From assembly GCA_013112575.1 (NCBI GenBank), contig JABFGG010000016.1:1-64000 (forward strand): a DNA stretch of 64,000 nucleotides, in the 5' to 3' direction. Below, in pieces: positions 42,992 to 51,457 of the stretch (positions within the stretch are counted from its first letter, which is position 1; every line of letters starts with the position of its first letter). The position numbers and the translations under genes were made by a program. The notes under the pieces were generated by a model. It was given only the letters and a program-made list of their open reading frames with translations. It ran no database searches and was not told where the DNA came from. Source of the DNA: Chloroflexota bacterium (GTDB lineage: Bacteria; Chloroflexota; Anaerolineae; Anaerolineales; UBA11579).

Positions 42992-43987
42992 ATGGCAGTA
43001 AAACCTTCAGTTGCTGAACTAGCACGAAACGCGAAGAATGCTATGGTCGTTGGGTCCGGGGGCGGCGGGGATGTTATCTTGACGATTTCTGTAGCCAATT
43101 ATTTGGAGCTTTTGGGCGTTGAAAATATCTACGTGGGTGGGGTTAGCTCACAGTGGTGGAATCCTGAGGGGGGCTCCCGCATCGACAACTTTGTGATCGG
43201 CCCCAAAGTCTATGACGTCACTAAAATGGAGAACGCAGAAATGTTGGCTCCTATGGTGGCGAAGGTCAATCCAAAAAGCACCTACGACATCTATACCCCA
43301 GCCGAGGCAGCCGTAAGTGCTGTCGTGCCCTGGCCGGTAATCATTGGCGGCTTGACGGATGGCGTCGTTGGTTTGCGTGATAGTTTGAACCAGTTGATCG
43401 CTGAGCACAACATCGACCTGTTCATCAGTGCGGATATTGGCGCACACTCTTTCCATGACGGCAAAGAGACCACCCCGCCATTTACCACCTTGGTCGCCCT
43501 CATGACCCTTAGTGCCATGCTGCAATTGGATTGCCCGGTGGTTTACAGTTTCTCGGGCTATACCTGTGACGCAGAAATGGAGATCGAGGAGCTGGATGAA
43601 CGCGTTGGCCGCATTATGAAGGCTGGCGGCTATCTGGGCGCTTACGGCCTCAGCCAGAAAGATGTTGAAGATTCCCTCAAAGCCTCCGAAGCCTTCCCGG
43701 ATCCCATCATCCCCTTAGTGGCCAAGGCAGCCCAGGGAGACCTGGGCTTGAAAAAGGTGCCGGTGATTTCTCCCTGGGGACGCCGTGCTTACATCACCCC
43801 CCTTTCTTCCATTTATCTGTTCCTGGATCCCCAGATCATGGTCAATGAAGTCTCGAAGGGCGTGGAGTTGCTCAAAGAAACCCGCTCAATGGCAGAAGCT
43901 GAAAAGATCTATCAGGAGGACATCGGGCTTTTCCCCGAAACTCGTGTCCAGCGTGTGGTGAATTACGTCAGAGAGGAAGACGACTAA
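42992..43987 (+). CDS. DUF1152 family protein
   Basis: 331 residues, matching DUF1152, a family I know mainly from archaea and with no established function. Visible features are the glycine-rich N-terminal MVVGSGGGGDVILT followed by YLELLGVENIYVGGVSSQWW, the acidic ISADIGAHSFHDGKE, and CDAEMEIEELDERVGRI. The glycine-rich loop suggests nucleotide or phosphate binding. No signal peptide or membrane helix. It is last in the TPP-enzyme operon, 28 bp after the SDR, and is followed by a strong terminator, so it probably belongs to the same pathway. Confidence 0.8.
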   Translation: MAVKPSVAELARNAKNAMVVGSGGGGDVILTISVANYLELLGVENIYVGGVSSQWWNPEGGSRIDNFVIGPKVYDVTKMENAEMLAPMVAKVNPKSTYDIYTPAEAAVSAVVPWPVIIGGLTDGVVGLRDSLNQLIAEHNIDLFISADIGAHSFHDGKETTPPFTTLVALMTLSAMLQLDCPVVYSFSGYTCDAEMEIEELDERVGRIMKAGGYLGAYGLSQKDVEDSLKASEAFPDPIIPLVAKAAQGDLGLKKVPVISPWGRRAYITPLSSIYLFLDPQIMVNEVSKGVELLKETRSMAEAEKIYQEDIGLFPETRVQRVVNYVREEDD

Positions 43988-44005
43988 ATAGTAATTCACG
44001 CAAGC

Positions 44006-44045
44006 AAAGAAAAAGAGGCTCCGAAACTGGGGCCTCTTTTTCTTT
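44006..44045. terminator. Bidirectional intrinsic terminator
   Basis: AAAGAAAAAGAGGC and GCCTCTTTTTCTTT form a 14-bp stem that carries A- and T-tracts on both sides. It lies between the convergent DUF1152 gene and the ABC permease at 44065 and serves both. Confidence 0.85.
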
Positions 44046-44064
44046 AATGAGGAGAGAAAGTCAT

Positions 44065-44949
44065 TTATCCGCGAATACCAGTTGTCGCCACACCCTCTAT
44101 GTAATAACGCTGCAAGAAAAGGAAAAGCAAAACAACTGGTATCGTCGCCAGGAATGAGCCGGCAAATACGTACTCCCACAGAATATCCTGGTCAGTAAAG
44201 AATCTGGCGATAGCAATAGCAACCACCGATTTATCAGGGTCGCGTGTCACGATCAGCGGCCAGATGTAAGCATCCCAGGAGTAAATGAACTTGATGAATC
44301 CAGCACTTACCAGAGCCGGGCGAATGTTGGGCAGCATGATCTTCCAGTAGATCTGGAAGGGTGTGCAACCATCTATAATGGCGGCGTCCTGTAAATCATC
44401 TGGGAGTTCCAGGAAATGCTGGCGTAAAAGAAAAATAATGAAAGCATCTGCCACCCAGGGCAGGAAGATGCCAAAATAAGTGTCATCGAGGCCCATGTTC
44501 TGAACCACCAGGAACATGGGCACCATGATGGCCTCGAAGGGGATCAGCAAAGTGGACAACACAATAATGAACAGGATATCCCTGCCCGCGAACTTCATCC
44601 GCGATAGCGCATACGCGATCATGCTGTTGATCGTCAATGCGATCAACACGGTGACTGTGGCAATTGCCAGGCTATTTAAGATTGGACGCCAGAATTCGAA
44701 TTCTACGAGCAATGTCTGTATATTCAACAATGTAGGATTGACAGGGATAAAGGTGCGCCACGAAACCGGGTCCAGGTCGCTGAAGATTTCCGCACGCGGT
44801 TTGAATGCTGAGGACACCATCCAGATGTAGGGGCCTAAGAAAATGATCACCAGGATCATCAGGCCCGACCCACGCGTCAAAAACTGAAGAGGCCGAAACC
44901 TCTGCTTCTTCTTGGATGGTACCTTGTCTATGTGTGTATCGCTTTCCAT
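44065..44949 (-). CDS. Carbohydrate ABC transporter permease (MalG type)
   Basis: 294 residues, six membrane helices, binding-protein-dependent permease of the CUT1 class with the EAA loop LQDAAIIDGCTPFQIYWKIM. The N-terminal cytoplasmic tail is basic (PSKKKQRFRP). It forms the channel with the MalF-type subunit encoded just upstream. No ATPase gene is in the cluster; CUT1 importers often share a distant MsiK-like ATPase. Confidence 0.9.
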   Translation of the reverse strand: MESDTHIDKVPSKKKQRFRPLQFLTRGSGLMILVIIFLGPYIWMVSSAFKPRAEIFSDLDPVSWRTFIPVNPTLLNIQTLLVEFEFWRPILNSLAIATVTVLIALTINSMIAYALSRMKFAGRDILFIIVLSTLLIPFEAIMVPMFLVVQNMGLDDTYFGIFLPWVADAFIIFLLRQHFLELPDDLQDAAIIDGCTPFQIYWKIMLPNIRPALVSAGFIKFIYSWDAYIWPLIVTRDPDKSVVAIAIARFFTDQDILWEYVFAGSFLATIPVVLLFLFLQRYYIEGVATTGIRG

Positions 44950-44957
44950 ATCGAGTA

Positions 44958-45866
44958 TCAGGATCTTGAGCGGAAATAGATCTGGATGACCGAGGCAATT
45001 AACAAGATCAAAGCCAGGATGACAGAGATGGCTGCGGCATAGCCCATCTTATTAAATATGAATGCGTTTTCGTAGATATAGAGCACGATCACCCGCGTCA
45101 CACTGGATGGGCCACCTTTAGTCATTAGGAACACAGGTGTGAAGACCTTGAAGGCCGAGATCATGCTGGTGATTAGCACGAACACCGTGGTGCCGCGCAG
45201 CAGTGGAATGGTAATGTGGCGAAACAGTTGCCAGCGGTTGGCTCCATCCAGCATGGCGGCTTCATAATAAGAGCCGGGGATGCTTAACAGTCCGGCCAGG
45301 AAAAAGATCATGTTGAAGCCCACGTCCTTCCAGATCGTCATGACAACCAGGGAGGGCATGGCCTGGCCTGTATCGATCAGGAATTTTTGGGTGGGCAGAC
45401 TAAGTGTTTCAAGAATGCCGTTGATCAGACCGCTGTTGGGATGGTACATCAACCCCCAGATCACAGAAACAACCACCATGGAAGTCACGGTGGGGATGAG
45501 AATGATTGTGCGAATAAAGCCTACCCCTTTGAAGGGCACGCGTACCAGCAAGGCTAATAACAAAGCCAACACCATTTGTACGGGGACTTTTAATAGAAAG
45601 AAAAGTGCGGTGTTTTTTATTGTGCGCCAAAATAGGGGGTCCTGGGCCGCGAATGTGTAGTTACCAAGCCCCTCCCATTCACTGACCCGAGAGATCAGAT
45701 TGTAATCAAAAAAACTAACTCTGACCGATTCGATGATCGGCCAGAGATGAAAAACTGATAAACCAATAAGTGCGGGTAGAACAAGGACTAATGCGGACCG
45801 ATATTGCTTCAGTGCTCGCAGTAAAGTCGATCTTACAGATCCCCTGTTCCAACCCGCACTCTTCAA
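44958..45866 (-). CDS. Carbohydrate ABC transporter permease (MalF type)
   Basis: 302 residues, six membrane helices, CUT1 class, with FHLWPIIESVRVSFFDYNL near the N-terminus and the EAA loop SYYEAAMLDGANRWQLFRHI. The start is TTG 45866 with GGAG 8 nt upstream. Middle gene of the binding protein, MalF-like, MalG-like operon. Confidence 0.9.
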   Translation of the reverse strand: MKSAGWNRGSVRSTLLRALKQYRSALVLVLPALIGLSVFHLWPIIESVRVSFFDYNLISRVSEWEGLGNYTFAAQDPLFWRTIKNTALFFLLKVPVQMVLALLLALLVRVPFKGVGFIRTIILIPTVTSMVVVSVIWGLMYHPNSGLINGILETLSLPTQKFLIDTGQAMPSLVVMTIWKDVGFNMIFFLAGLLSIPGSYYEAAMLDGANRWQLFRHITIPLLRGTTVFVLITSMISAFKVFTPVFLMTKGGPSSVTRVIVLYIYENAFIFNKMGYAAAISVILALILLIASVIQIYFRSRS

Positions 45867-45900
45867 ACTTTATGCTCCAAAAAACCTAGCTGAACTAGTT

Positions 45901-47274
45901 CTACTCGAACTGTGCCAGTTGGGCATCGATCTCCAGAACGGCGGCTTCTACCGCAGCCTGAATGTCGGCTCCCTGGGCGATGTCAACCATCATCTTACCA
46001 AAGATGCTGTTATAGATGGCGTGGCCGGGAGTCTCGGGTCGCGGAACGCCCCAGGCGATCATTTCATCTACGAAGATCTTATTGGGATACTCACTGAAAG
46101 CGTCCAATTGGTCGAGTACCGAGATTCTTGCAGGGATCATGTTTGTGGCGGCATTGTAAGCAAGCACGCCCTCGGTGCTGGCCAGGAATTGCATGAAGGC
46201 CTTGGCCTCTTCCACCTGCGAACCATTGGCGGAGACCACCGGGGTGAAGTCGCCCATCTGGGTGATGGGGGTCACCTGGTAAGGCAGTGGGGTTACGCCC
46301 CAGTTCAAGTCGGGGGCAATGATGTCCAGCACACTTCCCCAGGCAGCGAAGGAGATCATCGTGGCGGCTTTGTTGGTCTGGAATGCGTCCGGCACAGTGG
46401 CCTGGGGTGCAAACTCAAGATCTACATACAGGGATTGCCAGAATTCATAAGCCTCAAAGGCTTCTGGCGTATCCAGGTAACCGGCTGAAGTTGTACCGTC
46501 AGGGGAAATGCCTGCGAAGGTGGGTGAATCCTTTTCACCAAAGGAGCGCACCACCAGGTGAGTCCACATGTCGATGTTCGGCGGGTTGGTCAGGTACACC
46601 ACGCCCCAGACATCTTCGTTGCCATTGGCAGCCTCGTTGGCGATCACGGCCTGGGTGTTCTCGATGTATTCGCTCCAGGTCCAGGCATCATCAACTTCAC
46701 GCGGGGGCTCGATGCCAGCAGCCTCGAACATATCCACGTTGTAGAACACACCCTGTGTGGTCACGCCGAAGGGGGCCGCGTACAGCACACCATCCAGGCT
46801 GGCTTCAGAAACAACGCCAGGCCGGAAGTCGGCCATGTCTTCTTCCGTGAAAATATCATCCAGTGGAGCCAGTGCGCCGTTGTAAGCCTGCGATTGGATA
46901 TCGGCGCTGTCAACCAGGGCCAGGTCAGCGGGATTATCAGAAGCCCACATAACTGGCAGTTGGCCGTAATAATCACCAAAGGGGACGATATCAAGTTCTA
47001 TGGTGACGTTCGGGTGGATTTCACGGTAGGCATCGATTACGCTGTTGTAGCCATCCGGGCGGCCGCCGCCATCGGGAATGAAGAAGCGCATGGAAACTTC
47101 TTCCATCATCTCTTCCTCTTCCATTTCTTCGGCGGGTTCAGCTTCTTCCTCAACAGGTGCTGGTTCTTCGACTTCTGGTTCCTCTACTGGCGCGGGCGGC
47201 TCCTCAACGGCTGGGCCTGCGCAGGCTGCTAAGAGTAATACCAGGATCAAAAGTAGGTATAAGCGTTTGGGCAT
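45901..47274 (-). CDS. Carbohydrate-type ABC solute-binding lipoprotein
   Basis: 457 residues of the family 1 (MalE/UgpB-like) binding proteins. The lipobox LLLAAC gives Cys18. It is followed by an ~40-residue Glu/Pro/Met linker, then RFFIPDGGGRPDGYNSVIDA and YREIHPNVTIELDIVPFGDY at the start of the fold, and SANGSQVEEAKAFMQFLAS near the end. It captures the substrate for the two permeases and is the first gene of the operon, read from a promoter carrying the LacI-type operator; the leader is about 145 nt. The ligand cannot be read from sequence. Confidence 0.9.
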   Translation of the reverse strand: MPKRLYLLLILVLLLAACAGPAVEEPPAPVEEPEVEEPAPVEEEAEPAEEMEEEEMMEEVSMRFFIPDGGGRPDGYNSVIDAYREIHPNVTIELDIVPFGDYYGQLPVMWASDNPADLALVDSADIQSQAYNGALAPLDDIFTEEDMADFRPGVVSEASLDGVLYAAPFGVTTQGVFYNVDMFEAAGIEPPREVDDAWTWSEYIENTQAVIANEAANGNEDVWGVVYLTNPPNIDMWTHLVVRSFGEKDSPTFAGISPDGTTSAGYLDTPEAFEAYEFWQSLYVDLEFAPQATVPDAFQTNKAATMISFAAWGSVLDIIAPDLNWGVTPLPYQVTPITQMGDFTPVVSANGSQVEEAKAFMQFLASTEGVLAYNAATNMIPARISVLDQLDAFSEYPNKIFVDEMIAWGVPRPETPGHAIYNSIFGKMMVDIAQGADIQAAVEAAVLEIDAQLAQFE

Positions 47275-47427
47275 CGTATCTTCTCCAAAAAGGATGGTTA
47301 GACGATTTAGCTGTATCGAAAGTGCAGTGTTATAGAAATTTGAAGTTCACCTTTTTTCGATAGGCTCACCTCCGCTCTACATGGATTTTCCCCGGTTTGA
47401 TGGAATTGGACAAAAATGACATACATT

Positions 47428-47456
47428 ACTTTATCACTTGCGCAAACGTTTGTCAA
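47428..47456 (-). promoter_or_regulatory. LacI-controlled promoter of the ABC importer
   Basis: On the minus strand TTGACA (47456-47451) and TAAAGT (47433-47428) at 17 nt, with the palindrome CAAACGTTTG (47443-47452) overlapping the -35. It has the same architecture as the TPP-operon promoter at 39663. Confidence 0.8.
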
Positions 47457-47617
47457 TAAGTATAATCATTTTAGGAATTATTCGATTTTTGTCTCTAAAT
47501 TGAATAGATTATCTGAATTTGTGGCTTTGTTGTGGTTTTTTGGGTCTGTTGAGCAGTTTTTTGACTTGGAAACCTAAAACAAACGATTTCCAATAGTATC
47601 AGTAGTGAGCAGTTGAT
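47457..47617. other. AT-rich spacer beyond the importer promoter
   Basis: No gene seen. Together with the promoter and leader (47275-47456) this makes a 343-bp gap. The sequence is AT- and T-rich, with a degenerate half-site CAAACGATTTC near 47580 that resembles the LacI operator. Confidence 0.35.
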
Positions 47618-48082
47618 TTAGTCAGCAGCTAACGAAAATTCGGTTTTGTGCCCAAACTGCACCCGGTTGTCGACCACCCGCACCCATTCGGGTCGAAATT
47701 GATACATACGGTTTTCAGTAAACGCTATCTTTAGACCAGAGACGAATGGGAATTTTTCCGAGTATAGTTTTATCAGTTGCTTTTCTTTCTTCCGAGGAAT
47801 ATTTGAACCCACACTCCCCTGCATCTGCACACCCCGAATTTCCTGCCAGTCGAAACACTCAGGGTAAATACTTATGGCTGCAGACGGGTTGCCTTCCAGG
47901 TCTTGGATATGTTGGCTATCTGGCTTTGAAAAGAAATACAGATCGATATTTTCGTCGGCCACAAAATAGACCGGCGCGACGTGTGCTTGGCCGTCTTGCC
48001 CAACTGTTCCCAAGGTCATGGTCGACAAGTCCAGATACTCGTTTAGCAGTTTTCGGTGTGCAGCAGAGATTTGTTCGTTCAT
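47618..48082 (-). CDS. Pyridoxamine 5'-phosphate oxidase-like FMN-binding protein
   Basis: 154 residues of the PNPOx-like split-barrel family: YLDLSTMTLGTVGQDGQAHVAPVYFV across the first strands, then DLYFFSKPDSQHIQDLEGNP and VQMQGSV, the usual FMN or F420 binding pattern. Such proteins are flavin reductases, oxidases or cofactor carriers. It lies divergently, 78 bp from ubiD, so it may serve flavin chemistry in the pathway, but general housekeeping is equally possible. Confidence 0.8.
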   Translation of the reverse strand: MNEQISAAHRKLLNEYLDLSTMTLGTVGQDGQAHVAPVYFVADENIDLYFFSKPDSQHIQDLEGNPSAAISIYPECFDWQEIRGVQMQGSVGSNIPRKKEKQLIKLYSEKFPFVSGLKIAFTENRMYQFRPEWVRVVDNRVQFGHKTEFSLAAD

Positions 48083-48160
48083 CTTTTTCCGTCGATCTCT
48101 TGGATACGAATTTGACAGAATCTTATTTCAGCACAGGATTATACCGAGCCGGAGGTTAAC

Positions 48161-49525
48161 ATGAGCCAAAGTTTTCGAGAGTACCTTGATGACCTGCGTG
48201 CTCAAGGCCCTGAAGAATTGTGGGAGATCGATCAGTCGGTTCCACTTGAATATGAAATGACCGCCTACGCCATGGAGCTTGAGCGGCAGCAATATCCGCC
48301 CGCGCTGCTCTTTAATTCGGTCGATGGCTTTGACAACCCGGTTGTCTGTAATCTCTTCTCCAGCAAAAAACGCCTGGCAGATATTTTAGGTATCCCTGAA
48401 AGGGAACTGATCACCGGCTGGCCTCAGGTCGCCGCCCACCGCATCAAACCTGAGCAAGTAACCGATGCCCCGGTGAAGGATGTCGTCCACAAGGGTGCGG
48501 ATGTTGATCTGTCAAAGTTCCCCTTCCCCGTCCATTTCGCCTCCGATGGCGGGCGTTACATCACCTCCGGCGTTGCCATTGCCAACGACCCCGATACGGG
48601 TGTGGGCAACCTGAACTTCACACGTTTACAGATCAAAGGCAAATCCGTGATGGGCGCCAGCATGCATTCCCGCGGCGACCTCTGGGATTTCCAACGACGA
48701 GCCGAAGCCAGGGGCGAGGCCCTTGAGGTTGCCATTGCCATTGGTGTGCATCCCGCCGTTTCCATTGCAGGCGCTACCCAATTGCCCATCAACGAAGATG
48801 AACTCGAACTGGCGGGCGGCATCCTCAACGAGCCGCTGGCCGTCGTCCCGGCTGAAACCATTGACTTGATGATCCCCGCTAATGCAGAACTGGTCATCGA
48901 AGGCGTCATCAAAGCGGAGACGCGTGAGGACGAAGGCCCCTTCAGCGAATATACTGGCTACGCTACAGACCGCTCCACACGGCATGTCTTTAACGTCACG
49001 GCTGTCAGCCACCGCAATGGCATGATCTATCATGACATTGTGCCCGGTTCAGCCTCCGACCATTTGAACCTCAGCAAAGTTTCCCGCGTGCCGCGCGTCT
49101 ATGAGGCTCTCAAGCGCATCATCCCCAACGCCACTGCGATCAGTTATCCCTTCTCCGGTACGCACTTTCATTGTTACCTGGCACTGCGTGACCCCAAGCC
49201 CGGCCAGGCCAAACAGGCCATGATGCTGCTCTTCGGCCTGGACATGTATTTGAAACTTGTCGTGGTTGTGGATGACGACATCGATGTCAATAACGAACAA
49301 GAAGTGCTCTGGGCCTTAGCCACACGCTTCCAGGCCGACCGTGATTCTTTTGTGGTTGATGATGTCTTGTGCAATATGTTGGACCCCTCTTCACGCGACG
49401 GCATGTCGGCCAAGATGGGCCTGGACGCCACCCGCCCAACCGACTTTACCGCCAAAAAGATGTTGCTGCCCGATGACGTGATCGAGAAGGTGCGTGCCGG
49501 TATTGCCACGCGTACCTCCAAATAA
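48161..49525 (+). CDS. UbiD-family prenyl-FMN decarboxylase
   Basis: 454 residues of the UbiD family. Prenyl-FMN active-site residues are visible: Arg155 in LNFTRLQIKG and the acidic pair in EGPFSEYTGY (Glu258, Glu263), corresponding to the Arg-Glu-Glu triad of fungal Fdc. Other conserved stretches are YITSGVAIANDPDTGVGNLN, SMHSRGDLW and GTHFHCYLALRDP. It decarboxylates, or reversibly carboxylates, an aromatic or alpha,beta-unsaturated acid. The UbiX needed for its cofactor is encoded at 37934. GGAGG precedes the ATG. It is the first gene of an operon leading into three AOR genes, 10 bp before the first. Confidence 0.9.
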   Translation: MSQSFREYLDDLRAQGPEELWEIDQSVPLEYEMTAYAMELERQQYPPALLFNSVDGFDNPVVCNLFSSKKRLADILGIPERELITGWPQVAAHRIKPEQVTDAPVKDVVHKGADVDLSKFPFPVHFASDGGRYITSGVAIANDPDTGVGNLNFTRLQIKGKSVMGASMHSRGDLWDFQRRAEARGEALEVAIAIGVHPAVSIAGATQLPINEDELELAGGILNEPLAVVPAETIDLMIPANAELVIEGVIKAETREDEGPFSEYTGYATDRSTRHVFNVTAVSHRNGMIYHDIVPGSASDHLNLSKVSRVPRVYEALKRIIPNATAISYPFSGTHFHCYLALRDPKPGQAKQAMMLLFGLDMYLKLVVVVDDDIDVNNEQEVLWALATRFQADRDSFVVDDVLCNMLDPSSRDGMSAKMGLDATRPTDFTAKKMLLPDDVIEKVRAGIATRTSK

Positions 49526-49535
49526 AAGGATACCT

Positions 49536-51338
49536 ATGAAGCTGCTTAATGTAGATCTGACCAACCGAGAAACAAGCTGGGAAGAACTGGACCAGGAGAA
49601 CCTCTCCCATTATTTAGGGGGACGCGGCCTGGGTGTCCGCTACCTATACGATAACTTACCTGCCGGCGTTGACCCCCTAGGGCCGGAGAATATCCTTTCC
49701 TTTTGGGCAAGCCCCCTCATCGGTACTGGGGCGGTTTCCACGGTCAAGCTCTGCGCGGTCACCAAATCCCCTGCCACTAACACCATCCTGATGAGTTTGA
49801 TGGGCGGCTTCTTCGGGCCCGAACTTCGCTTTGCAGGTGTGGATGCCATCGTCATCCGTGGGACCGCAAGCGAACCCTTGTACCTCTTCATTCAGGATGG
49901 CGAAGTCAAGTTGAAAGACGCCAGCCATTTGTGGGGCCAGACCACCCGCCAAACCGAGAACACCCTGGAAGAAGAACTGGGTCTCAAAAAGATGCACGTA
50001 GCCAGCATCGGCCAGGCTGGGGAGAACCTGGTTTCCTTTGCTGCCATCATGCACCAGGGTGACGCTATGGGCCGTGGTGGTATTGGGGCTGTGATGGGTT
50101 CTAAGAACCTCAAAGCTATAGTTGCCAGTGGCAAAGCTCGCCCTGCTATCGCCGACCCGGATGCCTATAAGGAAACCGTCAAACGTATCGCTGGTGTTTA
50201 TAAGGAGTCCATGCCCCTCAAACTCTTTGGTGCTACGGGCACCACCCGCCACGTTGACGGCCTCAACGAAAAAGTGCTTTATCCCACCCGCAATTTCCGC
50301 GAGGGTGCCTTTGAGGACTACAAAGAAGTCAATGCCGAGGCACTTTACAAGAATTTTGTTACCAAACGCGTCACCTGCCATGCCTGTTCGGTGCGCTGCC
50401 GCCGTGAAGCCGTGATAACTGATAATGGCTTTGGGGAGGTTGAAACCGAAGGCCCCGAGTATGAAACGCTGTGGGGTTTTAGCGGCAATTGTGGTTCTAA
50501 TTCTATGGAAGCCGTTATCGCCGCCAATGACCTCTGCCTCGAGTATGGCCTGGACACCATCTCCACCGGCATGGTCATCTCCTTCGCTATGGAGTGTTTT
50601 GAGCAGGGCCTCATTACAAGCGAACAGATTGATGGCCTTGAGCTTAACTTTGGCAATCCCGATGCCATGGTTGCCATGATCCACCAGATCGCCAAACGCG
50701 AGGGACTGGGAGACGTGCTTGCCAATGGTGTCAAACGCGCCGCCCAAGAAATTGGCAGTGAAGCTGAGGATTATGCTATTCACGTCAAGGGCCTGGAACT
50801 GGCAGGCTATGATCCCCGTGGAGCCAAAGGCATGGGCCTTGGTTATGCTACCTCGCCCCGTGGCGGCTGCCACGAGCGCGGCTACCCCCTCGAAGAATTG
50901 CTGGGCATTGACCCCAACATCGACCGCTTTGCTTACGAAGGCAAAGGCGCTTACGTTAAAAAGAAACAGGATGAGGTCGCCGTCAAGGATGCCCTCGGCT
51001 TTTGTGTCCTCTCCAGCGCAGGCACAACCTTAGCAGATATGGCAGAGCTTTTTGCTAATAGCACAGGTATTGATATGGACGAGGCCACGCTACTGCACAT
51101 TGGCGAAAGGATCTGCAACCTCGAGCGCCTCTTTAACCTGCGCGAAGGCTTTACCCGCCAGGACGACACGCTGCCCAAACGCCTGGTCAAAGAAGCCATC
51201 AAGGGCAGCGACGGCAACATGCATGCCGTTGATATCGAGCGCCTGCTGGATGATTATTACGCTGCGCGTGGTTGGGATGCGGAGGGTGTCCCCTCCTCAG
51301 AGACGCTTGAACGCATGGGTTTGGGCGAGTCGCTGTGA
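49536..51338 (+). CDS. Tungsten aldehyde:ferredoxin oxidoreductase, paralogue 1
   Basis: 600 residues, the normal AOR length. The N-terminal domain has LGGRGLGVRYLYDNL and GRGGIGAVMGSKNLKAI (tungstopterin binding). The [4Fe-4S] ligands are Cys281, Cys284 and Cys288 in CHACSVRC and Cys490 in DALGFCVLSS, almost the spacing of the Pyrococcus enzyme. EYETLWGFSGNCG and AGYDPRGAKGMGLGYATSPRG line the pterin and active site. It oxidises an aldehyde to the acid and reduces ferredoxin. ATG 49536 has AAAGGA upstream; the gene is 10 bp after ubiD. Confidence 0.92.
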   Translation: MKLLNVDLTNRETSWEELDQENLSHYLGGRGLGVRYLYDNLPAGVDPLGPENILSFWASPLIGTGAVSTVKLCAVTKSPATNTILMSLMGGFFGPELRFAGVDAIVIRGTASEPLYLFIQDGEVKLKDASHLWGQTTRQTENTLEEELGLKKMHVASIGQAGENLVSFAAIMHQGDAMGRGGIGAVMGSKNLKAIVASGKARPAIADPDAYKETVKRIAGVYKESMPLKLFGATGTTRHVDGLNEKVLYPTRNFREGAFEDYKEVNAEALYKNFVTKRVTCHACSVRCRREAVITDNGFGEVETEGPEYETLWGFSGNCGSNSMEAVIAANDLCLEYGLDTISTGMVISFAMECFEQGLITSEQIDGLELNFGNPDAMVAMIHQIAKREGLGDVLANGVKRAAQEIGSEAEDYAIHVKGLELAGYDPRGAKGMGLGYATSPRGGCHERGYPLEELLGIDPNIDRFAYEGKGAYVKKKQDEVAVKDALGFCVLSSAGTTLADMAELFANSTGIDMDEATLLHIGERICNLERLFNLREGFTRQDDTLPKRLVKEAIKGSDGNMHAVDIERLLDDYYAARGWDAEGVPSSETLERMGLGESL

Positions 51339-51390
51339 TGGTTACAGCGTAGTGAACTTGATGATTGCTGGTGTCTTTATGGTAGTTAGT

Positions 51391-51420
51391 GTAGGGGCGA
51401 ACGGCTGTTCGCCCGTGCAG
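51391..51420. repeat. REP-like hairpin between AOR-1 and the SDR gene
   Basis: GTAGGGGCGAAC-GGCT-GTTCGCCC forms a perfect 8-bp stem (51395-51402 with 51407-51414). Similar phrases are, from memory, dispersed repeats in many environmental genomes. It may also stabilise the upstream message. Confidence 0.5.
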
Positions 51421-51457
51421 GAAATCAACCTAATTTCTCACATCTTGGTGGTTGATT

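Noticed and set aside
49677-50873. A 398-codon minus-strand reading frame
   Set aside because: It is the shadow of AOR paralogue 1, whose plus-strand motifs are unmistakable.
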